A DNA stretch of 64,000 nucleotides, taken from the NCBI GenBank assembly GCA_009667805.1, contig CM019069.1, positions 61,559,422-61,623,421 on the forward strand, written 5' to 3'. The position numbers were made by a program, and so were the translations under genes. The DNA is from Leptobrachium leishanense (lineage: Eukaryota > Chordata > Amphibia > Anura > Megophryidae). The notes under the pieces were generated by a model. It saw only the letters and a list, made by a program, of their open reading frames with translations. It did no database searches and had not been told where the DNA came from. Positions 35,247 through 45,285 of the stretch are shown here, one piece after another; position 1 is the stretch's first letter; each line of letters opens with the position of its first letter.

Positions 35247-38095
35247 TCAATGGGTCCTGTAGGCACGTAGAGCGCGCTCGTACACCTCTCGGTCCTCAAG
35301 GCATATTATAGCACCGTTAGAAGCTCGGAAACATCCAGCAGGGACAGGACTCGATTCACGGGCTGGAGGACCTGAGGTATAGACCCCTTGGGAGCCAAAA
35401 CTGGGTCCAGGTTTGAAGGCACCAGTCCTTTTGTGTCTCCTCCCCCTGGTACGGGACGTGGAATGGACAGCAACAGTGTCCTCCCGGCTCTGCGGCAACA
35501 TGATGGCACCAGTGGCGATCCGGTTCTGTGGCAATGTGACCGGGGCAGCAGCAGCACGGCTCCGTAGGTTGGTGACCTTGGCACGGCTCTGCGGCGACTG
35601 GACCGGAACTGCTGGGCTAGAAGACACCGAGCTCGAAGACACTGGGACAGCTGGGCTCGAAGATGCCGGGACAGCTGGGCTCGGTGGGGCAGCGCCCTTG
35701 GTGTGGACCGGTTGGGTAGCACCCTTGGCAAGGACAGGAGGGGCAGCGCCTTTAGCACGACTCTGTGGTGACTTGGACATGGCGACAGCAGCACGGCTCT
35801 GTGGGTCAGCGACCTCAGCACGGCTCTGCGGCGACTCGGTCATGGCGGCAGCAGCACGGCTCTGCGGCGACTCGGTCATGGCGACAGCAGCACGGCTCTG
35901 TGGGTCAGCGACCTCAGCACGGCTCTGTGGCGACTCGGACATGGCGGCAGCAGCACGGATCTGTGGGTCAGCGACCTCAGCACGGCTCTGCGGCGACTCG
36001 GATATGGAGACAGCAGCACGGCTCTGCGGCGACTCGGATATGGAGACAGCAGCACGGCTCTGCGGCGACTCGGACATGGCGACAGCAGCACGGCTCTGCG
36101 GCGACTCGGTCATGGCGACAGCAGCACGGCTCTGCGGCGACTCGGTCATGGCGACAGCAGCACGGCTCTGCGGCGACTCGGACATGGCGACAGCAGCACA
36201 CGGCTCTGCGGCTTCTCGGTCATGGCGACAGCAGCACGGCTCTGCGGCGACTCGGTCATGGCGACAGCAGCACGGCTCTGTGGGTCAGCGACCTCAGCAC
36301 GGCTCTGCGGCGACTCGGACATGGCGACAGCAGCACGGCTCTGCGGCGACTCGGTCATGGCGACAGCAGCACGGCTCTGCGGCGACTCGGTCATGGCGAC
36401 AGCAGCACGGCTCTGCGGCGACTCGGTCATGGCGACAGCAGCACGGCTCTGCGGCGACTCGGTCATGGCGACAGCAGCACGGCTCTGTGGGTCAGCGACC
36501 TCAGCACGGCTCTGCGGCGACTCGGACATGGCGACAGCAGCACGGCTCTGCGGCGACTCGGTCATGGCGACAGCAGCACGGCTCTGCGGCGACTCGGTCA
36601 TGGCGACAGCAGCACGGCTCTGCGGCGACTCGGTCATTGCGACAGCAGCACGGCTCTGTGGGTCAGCGACCTCAGCACGGCTCTGCGGTGACTCGGACAT
36701 GGCGACAGCAGCACGGCTCTGCGGCGACTCGGTCATGGCAGCAGCAGCACGGCTCTGTGGGTCAGCGACCTCAGCACGGCTCTGCGGCGACTCGGACATG
36801 GCGGCAGCAGCACGGATCTGTGGGTCAGCGACCTCAGCACGGCTCTGCGGCGACTCGGACATTACCGGCTCGGGTGAGCGTGGCTCGGAAACTACCAGCT
36901 CGGGTGAGCGTGGCTCGGAAACTACCAGCTCGGGTGAGCGTGGCTCGGAAACTACCAGCTCGGGTGAGCGTGGCTCGGAAACTACCAGCTCGGGTGAGCG
37001 TGGCTCGGAAACTACCAGCTCGGGTGAGCGTGGCTCGGAAACTACCGGCTCGGGTGAGCGTGGCTCGGGTGAGCGTGGCTCGGAAACTACCGGCTCGGGT
37101 GAGCGTGGCTCGGGTGAGCGTGGCTCGGAAGCTACCAGCTCGGGTGAGCGTGGCTCGGAAGCTACCAGCTCGGGTGAGCGTGGCTCGGAAACTACCGGCT
37201 CGGGTGAACGTGGCTCGGAAACTACCGGCTCGGGTGAGCGTGGCTCGGAAACTACCAGCTCGGGTGAGCGTGGCTCGGAAACTACCAGCTCGGGTGAGCG
37301 TGGCTCGGAAACTACCGGCTCGGGTGAGCGTGGCTCGGCAGCTACCGGCTCGGGTGAGCGTGGCTTGGCAGCTACCGGCTCGGGTGAGCGTGGCTTGGCA
37401 GCTACCGGCTCGGGTGAGCGTGGCTTGGCAGCTACCGGCTCGGGTGAGCGTGGCTTGGCAGCTACCTTGATCTCACAGTGCTTTGCAACCACCTTGGCTT
37501 GGCACTGTGGAGCGGCGACCCCGGCTTGGCACTGTGGAGCGGCGACCCCGGCTTGTTTGTGCTGCAGGGCAGCACTCTTGACTGGAACTGCTGGCTTAGG
37601 CACAGTAGACAAGGACAGGACTTGAAGCTGACAAACAGCAGACGCAGATTCTTTGTGCTGCTGAGCAGCCACCTTAGATTGTTCATGCTGCAGGGCAGCA
37701 CTCTTGACTTCCCAGTGCTGGGCATTACGCCTGGTCTCTCCCTGTTGGGCAGTGGATATGGATACTGCGGCCTGGCATGGCTTGGTCAAGGAGGTCTGGT
37801 AAGGCTGGACCGTGAGGGCCTTCTGTGGGCGCACCTGGCAGGTTGCCACTCTGTGCAGGCAGGAACCACAGTAGAAACATAAGCCATGGGTTTTCCTCCA
37901 TACCCTTTCCTCCAGGGTCAGGGGTCCTCTGAAATCTTTCACTGGAACAGGTTCCTTTGGGAAGACGTCCCTGGGAGTTTTCCGCAGTATAGCACTCAGC
38001 CTCTCCAGGTGCTGTTCTGCAACTTTATTAACCTTTTGCAGGTTCTCCAACAGACCATGAATCACTGCTAGCTCACTTGTTACTGGCGGTCTCAT
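35247..38095 (-). CDS. Gag-derived zinc-knuckle protein fused to repeat domain (one frameshift)
   Basis: The frame starts at 38095. Residues 1-60 are charged and helical-looking. Residues 73-86 form a CCHC knuckle (C73, C76, H81, C86; 'LCFYCGSCLHRVATC') preceded by 'LTLEER', as in sushi-type Gag. The capsid region usual for Gag is missing. Residues from about 210 form roughly twenty 10-residue units (EPRSPELVVS type), then about 27 units of 12 (SPQSRAAVAMTE type) with 9-residue variants (SRAEVADPQ). An extra CA near 36198-36201 shifts the frame; the rest continues from 36185 to a stop at 35247, ending in a non-repetitive basic and C-terminal segment. The function of the repeat domain is unknown. 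Confidence 0.75.
35755..36862 (-). repeat. 36-bp/27-bp coding minisatellite
   Basis: On the plus strand the unit is 'gcacggctctgcggcgactc' plus 'ggtcatggcgacagca' (36 bp), with interspersed 27-bp variants containing 'tgggtcagcgacctca'. Because units are multiples of three, all phases persist, which also gives a long antisense open frame at 35413-37470. Confidence 0.92.
36863..37466 (-). repeat. 30-bp coding minisatellite
   Basis: About twenty units of 'cgggtgagcgtggctcggaa' plus 'actaccagct', with a truncated 15-bp unit around 37063 and 37108. It translates on the minus strand to ten-residue proline/serine/glutamate-rich units. Confidence 0.92.
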
Positions 38096-38096
38096 T
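38086..38096 (-). promoter_or_regulatory. Putative self-priming primer-binding site
   Basis: One base inside the 5' LTR, the minus strand reads AATGAGACCGC, the exact complement of GCGGTCTCATT at 38459-38449, where the transcript should start. No tRNA-type TGG primer site is present there. An 11-nt match of transcript start to the post-LTR segment is the known arrangement for Tf1/sushi self-priming. The ATG of the Gag-like ORF (38095-38093) lies inside it. Confidence 0.75.
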
Positions 38097-38097
38097 A

Positions 38098-38627
38098 TGT
38101 CACGGTGGGGGTCGGGGACCTGACCTGACAGAGGGGTGTGAGCCTAATGAGCAGTGAAAATTAGGCAGACATCCAGGACTAGAAAACATATATTTATTGT
38201 ATGGACCATAAAAGAACAAGGATAAACAAACTCAAAACAGGGATCCAGAACACAATACAATAAACAGAACCTATACCCTCAAGGCAAGAAATATAAAGAA
38301 AACCAGATATAAACAAATAGGCAACTAAACATGGGAAGCAGAACTAAACAGACAGACTGAGCAGTTTGACAGACAGACAGACAAACCTGAGCAGGATAAA
38401 TCTAGAGCAAGGCAAACCAGACATGAGCTGAATGACTGATCCAGGATGAATGAGACCGCACCCTACTAAGGGAGTGGTCTCCATTTATACAAAATGGTCC
38501 AGGGTGAACCAATGGAGTCCAGGAACTGATTAGGCCTGGAATCCAAGAAATGAACGAAATAAAAATAATCCAAAAGCAGCAATGTCCATTACTGCCAGAG
38601 GGGGCGCCAGAGACCCAGAACGTCACA
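38098..38627 (-). repeat. 5' LTR (minus-strand orientation)
   Basis: U3 carries CCATTGG (38509-38515) and TATAAA (38484-38489). The expected transcript start is at 38459, 30 bp downstream, where GCGGTCTCATT begins. AATAAA is at 38198-38193. TG...CA ends. Confidence 0.92.
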
Positions 38628-38632
38628 CATGG

Positions 38633-39093
38633 CGGGGGGTCAATCATGCTTTGGGGCTGTTTTGCTTCTGCAGGTACAGGCAAGCTTCAGCGTGTGCAAG
38701 GTACCATGAATTCTCTTCAGTACCAGGAGATATTGGATGACAATGTGATGCAGTCCTTTACAAACCTGAGGCTTGGGAGACGTTGGACCTTTCAACCGGA
38801 CAATGATCCCAAGCATACCTCCAAGTCCACTAGAGCATGGTTGCAGATTAAAGGCTGGAACATTTTGGAGTGGCCATCGCAGTCACCTGACTTAAATCCG
38901 ATTGAGAACCTCCTGGTGGGACTTAAAGAAAGCAGTTGCAGTGCGCAAGCCTAAGAATGTGACTGAACTGGAGGCTTTTGCCCATGACGAATGGGCGAAG
39001 ATACCCGTAGATCGCTGCAAGACACTTGTGTCAAGCTATGCTTCACGTTTAAAAGCTGTTAGTACAACATCCTTTTACAGTTATAAGTACTAA
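38633..39093 (+). pseudogene. Tc1 transposase, C-terminal part
   Basis: It resumes with 'GGSIMLWGCFASAG', then 'QPDNDPKHTS' (second Asp) and 'SPDLNPIEN' (Glu). A one-base insertion in 'cctcctgg' at about 38909-38916 moves the last 60 codons ('WWDLKKAVAVRKPKN') into the next frame. So this copy carries one frameshift besides the LTR insertion. Confidence 0.9.
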
Positions 39094-39427
39094 GATTGAA
39101 TGTCACTTGGGGGTTGAATAAAACTGATAATGATGTGAGCACAGAAAAGACATTTGTGGTTATTTCATTATAAATGTTATGTTATATTTGTCTGACCTAC
39201 ACGTGCCTCTTTGATTTAATTGTAAGCAAGATGACTGAATGATCAAAATCAATGTCAAACTGGCCAAAACACTCAGTTTCAGTGGGGGTTGAATAATTTT
39301 GAACACAACTGTATATATATTCCAAAAGTCCAGCAACACCTTTCAAAATAAAACAGCAAAAGGAGAGGTGCTAGGCCCGTATGCAATATAGAAAATCCAA
39401 CAATCAAAAAGTAAAATAAAATAACCA

Positions 39428-39810
39428 AATTTATTAAAGCATATTTAAAAAGCAATTCCGCCTGTACTGACGCGCCTTCTGGCGTCTGCCGCAGCATTGA
39501 GACACTGCGATGGGGCCAGCCACACGCTGTTGCGCGCCCACAACAGCCACCCTGCTACGTCCGTTCAGCTGCCCTCTCTGTCAAAGTGCTAGTACGCGCG
39601 ATGACAGAGCTGCAAAGCGCGGTCCTCCATAGGAGCCTTGCAGCGCTGAGAGCACTAACTGCACTCAGCGAGGTGGCCAGACGGATATTGAGTGGAAGGA
39701 ACGTACACTCTCACAGACGTTCTTTCCGCTCTTCAAATACGCTCGTCTGACGCCAGCCTAAAGAGAGCTGAAACGTCGGGACTTGCTTTTTAAATATGCT
39801 TTAATAAATT
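39428..39810. repeat. Inverted flanks around a left-truncated Harbinger-type MITE
   Basis: Exact 28-bp arms (39428-39455 and 39783-39810, 'aatttattaaagcatattta' and complement) enclose a MITE whose right end CGTCTGACGCCAGCC (to about 39758) is present but whose left terminus is missing. It is related to the elements at 41335-41575 and 45517-45795. Confidence 0.7.
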
Positions 39811-39811
39811 G

Positions 39812-40990
39812 TTCTTTTATGATTGAGTGCGGCCATTTGTTGGATTATATATTTATACATATATATCATTTCTGCCTGTACATTTACTTACCTGCTACAT
39901 CTCGAGGTTCCTGCGTAGTCCAGTCTGGTCCAGTCAGGAGGCTGGATGGCTGAGATATACGGATATATCTTTTGAGCAGATATTTTAGATGGGGTTTGTT
40001 GTGTTCATTGCTTTGCTGTATTGCCCTATGATATGTTACTGTTTTTGGCGACCAATTGTGGCGACCAAGTTTCTTTCTTTTTTAACGATAATCATTTTTG
40101 GGTGTAAGGAAGAGGAGCCTGCCCGACTGGGAGCCACAAAAGATGCCTATTGTATGTATTTACTTTACATATAGTTTGGTGTGTGACTTTGGTTGTTTAG
40201 GAAACAGTGTGAAGCAGAGGGGTTTCCTTCGTCCACTCGTGCGTCACCAGGCAGTCGGGGTTTTGAAGTTTCCATCTGCCAATCACCACATAGCGCACTA
40301 GTGATAGCGATCGTCCATAGAGAGAATGGATCGATCGGTTCGATTAAAATACCGGTATAAAACTTTTCATAGGACAAGTCACTGTGACCAATGCAAAGGT
40401 TAAATGATCAACCTCCAAAGATAAAGAATTTGAAACCATACCAATTTCTGTTTCTTGAAAATCGAACGGACTTCTAATTTTTATATTAACATTATCTCCG
40501 CGAGAATAATGCGAATGATAAATTCATTTCTAAAGGTTAAATTCTTATTTAGGGAGTGGTGTTTTATTATTGCCATTTTTTGCCTTCTCTTGGGTTGACA
40601 CAGGGTGTTTTGGTTTTTTTCCGGCTTGTATTACTTTGTAATTAGGTGTATTATTTCTTTTTTTTTAGTAGTTGTTAGTATCCAGTTTTCATTTAATCTT
40701 CCTCTCTTTAATTTTAGTTTTATCATTTTATCGCTTCGCTACGACATCTCAATGGATTTTTTAATATTTTTTTTTATTGGAATAACGTTATCGATCTACT
40801 ACAGCGTGTTCTTGTTACCTCAACATCATCCCTTGGAAACCATTGATTTTCCTTATGGATTTTTCCACTTGAAGAATAGGTTGTGGTTTGTCATTGGATT
40901 AGATATCGCAGACTGCCGATAGTGAGTTATGTTGCATGGCATCCTCAGACATGTCATTTATTAAGTCCCTTCTGTTTATGTCAGCACATA
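39812..40990. other. Unassigned intergenic sequence
   Basis: 39965-40085 is the inverted partner of 33535-33665. The rest, including the AT-rich frame 40605-40922, has no recognised family. Confidence 0.45.
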
Positions 40991-40996
40991 CATTAA

Positions 40997-41105
40997 CCCC
41001 TTAATGACTGAGGCTTTCTGCATCTCTGGAAAGAATTTCGATGGTGTGATGGTCTATGGTGGCACCAGTTCTTTACGCATAGACCGTCCTGCAGTCTTTA
41101 AGGGA
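40997..41105. repeat. Short piggyBac-like (TTAA) MITE
   Basis: TTAA at 40993-40996 and 41106-41109. Ends CCCCTTAATGACTG and the inverted TCCCTTAAAGACTG. 109 bp. Confidence 0.6.
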
Positions 41106-41334
41106 TTAAAGGGACACTGTAGGCACTGAACACCTTCAGCTAATTATTAGAGTATAGTGCAAGGACTCTGGCTCAGTTTTCAAACCTATTTGGTTTTCAT
41201 GAAAATGGGCTTGCAACACCACCCAGATACTGGTCGCAGTCGCACAACTTGGGCCAAGAACTCCTGGTATAAGTGAGAAGCAATTCACCTCATGGATGTA
41301 GTATTCGGTTATTTTTCTTATTCTCACTCTGTCG

Positions 41335-41575
41335 TAGAGTTGCCAGATGGGGCCAGCCCACACGCAACAGCGGCTGTGCTGCATCCGTGAAGCAACCCTC
41401 TCCGTCAAAGCGCTAGGACGCTCGTTTGACGGCGCTGCAAAGCGCGATTCTCCATAGGAGGATCGAGCCTTGCAGAGCTGAGCGCAATAAGTACGCTCAG
41501 CGAGGTGGCCAATCTCACAGCCGTTCCTTCCGCTTTCCAATGACGCTCGTCTGACGCCAGCCTTATCTGGCAATC
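41335..41575. repeat. Harbinger-type MITE (GGGGCCAGCC / GACGCCAGCCTTA type)
   Basis: Right end GACGCTCGTCTGACGCCAGC then TTA. The left end is less clear, 'tggggccagcccacacgca'. Flanking 'ttgccagat' is inverted on both sides. The interior 'gctgagcg' and 'cgaggtggcc' words match 39630-39680 and 45680-45720. Confidence 0.55.
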
Positions 41576-41579
41576 CCAC

Positions 41580-42055
41580 TCTGTGATTGTGTGGTGGAAT
41601 GTGGCAAACATGTTTTTAGATATATGGGATTATTAGTGCTATCAGGATCTCCATGATTTTCTGGACAGATAATGTATAAATGCTGATGGGCAGTGACCAA
41701 AATCCTTATGCCGCAGGTCATAAATAAGAATCAAACACTAATCCCAGGTGACCTTCCTTTATTTCTTACCTGCAGCATATGGATTTTAAATGTTGCAGGA
41801 CAGCACTTTCCCCTGCGCTCTGCATGAAATAGAAATGTGTGTCTAGTAAAACAAGGCCAATCCGGCAACCTTAATCGATGTCCTCTGTATGTCAATATGT
41901 ATGTCTTTTTCGGAGATAAGCATGTGATTGGTTATGATGAAGAACACTAGGCGGTATCAAGTTTTTACAGTAGAATAAACCATTTATTTGGACCCCTTTT
42001 AAAAACACATTCTCATTTCTTTTGTAATGAAATATATTTTGATATAATACAGTGT
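41580..42055. other. Unassigned intergenic sequence
   Basis: No gene or paired termini recognised. Confidence 0.4.
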
Positions 42056-42229
42056 TTCCCAGCCCTGTCCTCAGGTCGCGCTAACAGGCCAGGTTTGCAG
42101 ATGTGAAGCACAGCACAGGTGATATGATTTGCTGCTCAGTGATTGCAGGATTCAGTCTGCATTTCTACAAGGTGGTCTGCAAAACCTGGCCTGTTAAGAG
42201 GGTCCTGAGGACAGGTTTGGGAAGCACTG
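42052..42229. repeat. hAT-type MITE (CAGTGTTTCCCA ends)
   Basis: Left CAGTGTTTCCCAGCCCTGTC, right inverted GACAGGTTTGGGAAGCACTG. The arms share 'aacaggccaggttt'. A second copy is at 53261-53442 and an end fragment at about 51090. Confidence 0.75.
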
Positions 42230-42298
42230 ATGTTTGTAATACATGCATTGGAAGACATGGGTTGATATCTTATTTTTGAATGACGCATAAACATTTAC

Positions 42299-42478
42299 AG
42301 GGTTATTCAAAGAGAGGTGAAAAGCAGGAGAATGACTGGAGAATGGAAAATTCTAGGTCAAAATAGCCGATTTGGAAAGTGAGATAAATGGGAGAATTTT
42401 TCTGGTTTGGCTATTTTGACCTAGAATTTTCACTTCTCCAGTCATTCTCCTGCTTTTCACCTCTCTGAATAACCCTGT
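42299..42478. repeat. Palindromic MITE family B
   Basis: CAGGGTTATTCAAAGAGAGG to the inverted CCTCTCTGAATAACCCTG, with the standard centre. Confidence 0.85.
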
Positions 42479-42479
42479 A

Positions 42480-43308
42480 TGTAAAAATAAATAAATATAT
42501 AGACCTGATTTGTTTTCACCTGTTTCTATCCATTAGTCCACAGCACCAACATCTGTATGACAGCATGCGCATTTGTTTCAGAACGATATAACTAACTTTT
42601 TATTAAATGTATATATTTTTATACATTTAGACATTACTTCAATCAAAAGTACATCTTTGAATACCGGCACTTGTTCTTTTGCACATTTGATTGCAGATTG
42701 TAAAGCAGCGGTGTCATTAGACAGATCCAGTGAGACCAAGCCCCGGACTGTCCTCTGCTGTCACTCTGAATCTGGAAAGCTTGGAAGAGAAGCAGGTCTG
42801 GGATTGTTTACATTTAATTAGGAATGTTATGAAGTACATAATGATAACACTTCCCGTAAGAAATGTATGTAAATAGCAACTAATATAAATAAATAAATAA
42901 ATAAATATATATATATATATACAAAACAAAAATTACTAATGTATAGATACATGGTATTGATGTTGAAGAATTACCTTATAGATAAGGCAAATGTATAAAA
43001 GTTTACTTTTTACCTGTGTATTTTAAAATAAAATGCTTGCTCAAAAAATAAAATAATAAATGATGTGGCAATCTGCTCTGTAAATGGAATGTTTCTTTTT
43101 TCCCCGTGCAATAGGAGAGTCCCAAAACCCTGGTATTGATGTATGGCTATGATAGACTGCAGTTACAAAGGAAGGGGACGTGTATGTGTATATATATCAA
43201 AATCACCAGAGTATAGGAGTACGTAGTGATACCTTTTTATTGGACTAATGTTACATTTAAAAGACAACCTTTTGTGAGTTATACCTTTCTTCCTAAGGTC
43301 TGGAGGCT
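42480..43308. other. Unassigned intergenic sequence
   Basis: No gene. 43195-43280 carries 'aaaatcaccagagtata' and 'aatgttacattta', a dispersed repeat seen again at 63240-63310 and 63905-63990. Short AT repeats lie at 42885-42920. Confidence 0.45.
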
Positions 43309-43592
43309 TTAGGCCAGGGTCCGATGAGCATACTAGACATGTGCATTCGTTTTAGTACTAAAACGATTTAGTCAGAATTTTGGGATAATTTAGTTTTCGT
43401 ATGACTCAAGAGATACGAAACTGCTCAGTACAAAAGAAACTAAAATAAAATGCACTACATTTTAGTTTCAGTCCTTTTTACGATATTACATTGATGAGTG
43501 AAGGAGACCAGCCATGAAGAGCATAACATCCGAAGTTCTGCACCCTCCACATGCCAATGCAGTAGGATGTTCTATACAGAGAGGGGTATTAA

Positions 43593-44823
43593 CCCCTTCG
43601 CTGCTATGGACGCGCTGAGCGCGTCCACCCACAGGTAACGTTCCTTGCGGTGGGCGCGCTGAGCGCGTCCTCCCTTTGGGTCCAGCGATCGGCCGGGTTC
43701 CGGCCGATCGCTGGGCCCCCCGGTGCGGGCTGACATCCTCGATGTCAGCCCAGCACCCGGAACCGCCGCCGGCCTAATTAGGTGTCATCGCGGCGGCACG
43801 ATGACACCTAATTCAGACGCCCCCCCCCCGCATGTGCGGAGGAGGCGCCTGAAAGGGAGGGGGAGGTCCTTCGGACCTCTCTCCCTCCCGATCGCCGGCG
43901 TTGCGGGGGTTTATACAGGCACCGTTTGGAAGGGCACAGCCTGCCCTTCCTAACGGTACCTGGAATTAACCCCATGGGGGCTGGATCACGAATCGGCGCC
44001 GAAAAGCGCCGGTTCGTGATACTTTCCCGGAGCTGGCCGACATCTTGGATGTCGGCCAAGCTTCCGGGAATGCCCCCTGAGGACTGGCATCATCGTGCAT
44101 AGCACGATGACGCCAGTCTTGGAGTTAACCCCTAACTGCCACCAATGGTAGAGATAGGGGGTTCCAATGAACCCCCTATCTCCTGATCCGTGGCAGTTAG
44201 GGGTTAAAGTTTGATATTGTTGGATCGGCCAGAGCATGGCCGTTCCAACAATACCAAACATGACTATGAAAAAAGTTTTTTAAAAAAAAATAAAAATAAA
44301 AATATATTTAAAAAAAAATAAAAAATAAAAATAAACACTTTTTTTGTTCTTTTTTTTGGTTCGTTAATGCAGCAATATTGTTCCCATTTCAATTATAATG
44401 TGAACAATGATGCTGCACTAACGATTTTTGTATGCAGTGCGTTTGTTAAAAATCGCGTAATTTTCCCCAAAAAAAAATGTAACGAGACCCCATCTCTAAT
44501 TTTTTTAACAAGCGCACCCCATACAAAATATAACCGCAATTGCTCGCATGTTAAAATGTGAAAAAAACAAAACACTTTACACGTTGTAAATTATTGAAAA
44601 TTCATATTTTATTGCATTTTTTGTTATAATATACAGACAGGTCATGACGTATACATATAATAATGACATATTATGAATCTGCCGAGTCTGACGGAAAGAA
44701 CGATATATAATATGTCTGGGTCATATACTAAAATAAGCCTTCAAAACACGTTTAAACATGATGAGCAAAATCGGTAAAAATGAGCTCAGCACAGAGGCGG
44801 GAAAAGCCTCAGCAGCGAAAGGG
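43593..44823. mobile_element. piggyBac-like (TTAA) non-autonomous element, inner level
   Basis: TTAA at 43589-43592 and 44824-44827. The ends CCCCTTCGCTGCTATGG and the inverted CCCTTTCGCTGCTGAGG are similar. The 1.23-kb interior is a chain of short hairpins (for example 'gctgacatcctcgatgtcagc', 'ggcgcgctgagcgcgtcc') and A-rich DNA without transposase. The adjacent unit at 44868-44878 shows the uninterrupted target 'ggggtattaattaa'. Confidence 0.75.
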
Positions 44824-45182
44824 TTAATTAATTCAGGAGGATGTTCTATACATTATACAGAGAGGGGTATTAATTAATGCAGGTGGATGTTCTAAACATT
44901 ATACAGAGAGGAGCCTTTTTTTTTTTAGCCCTTTAAATCCAGTGGCTGTGAGCACTGAGATCGGCTGCTTGTTATATTATCTCTCAGTACAATGTATCAG
45001 GCTCAGCTGTTACAGTAACAGCGCTCAGAGTTTCAGTAAAACAAGGAAATAATATTGTTCTAACCGCTTATATATATATATAAAAATATTATTTACTAGT
45101 TTTACTGAAACTCTGAGCGCTGTGATGAGCAGCAGTCAGTTACTGTAACAGCTTTGCCTGATACGGGGCAGTATTACAATGT

Positions 45183-45285
45183 TGGTGCTAACTTAACCAG
45201 AGCTGTTGTAAACTGAAAATCTTCATAGGCTATAATGGCTCTGGGAAGTTTACAACAGCTCTGGTTAAGTTAGCACGAGCTATGT
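45183..45285. repeat. Palindromic element F, uninterrupted
   Basis: 'ttggtgctaacttaaccaga' to 'tctggttaagttagcac', about 103 bp with 'cataggctataatgg' in the centre. Homologous to the split copy at 31350-31880. Confidence 0.85.

Larger units (their letters stand above)
34652..38627 (-). mobile_element. Young non-autonomous LTR retrotransposon, sushi/Tf1-like priming layout
   Basis: Two 530-bp direct repeats (34652-35181, 38098-38627) read identical, begin TGTCAC and end GTCACA, and are flanked by the 5-bp duplication CATGG (34647-34651, 38628-38632). Minus orientation is fixed by four signals. These are the TATA box (38484-38489), the AATAAA signal, a polypurine tract next to the left LTR (35182-35194), and a Gag zinc knuckle in the internal ORF. 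The 2.9-kb interior lacks protease, reverse transcriptase and integrase, so movement would need enzymes from elsewhere. Confidence 0.92.
33713..39311 (+). mobile_element. Tc1-like transposon (second family) split by an LTR element
   Basis: CAGTTGTGTTCAAAATTATT at 33713 and its inverted form ending at 39311, with TA at 33711-33712 and 39312-39313. Without the 3,976-bp LTR element and its 5-bp duplication it is about 1.62 kb, a normal Tc1 size. The family differs from the copies at 8907 and 49106. Confidence 0.95.

Noticed and set aside
35413..37470. A 685-codon plus-strand frame over the LTR element
   Set aside because: The zinc knuckle, TATA, poly(A) signal and polypurine tract all place the gene on the minus strand; the plus frame has no motif.
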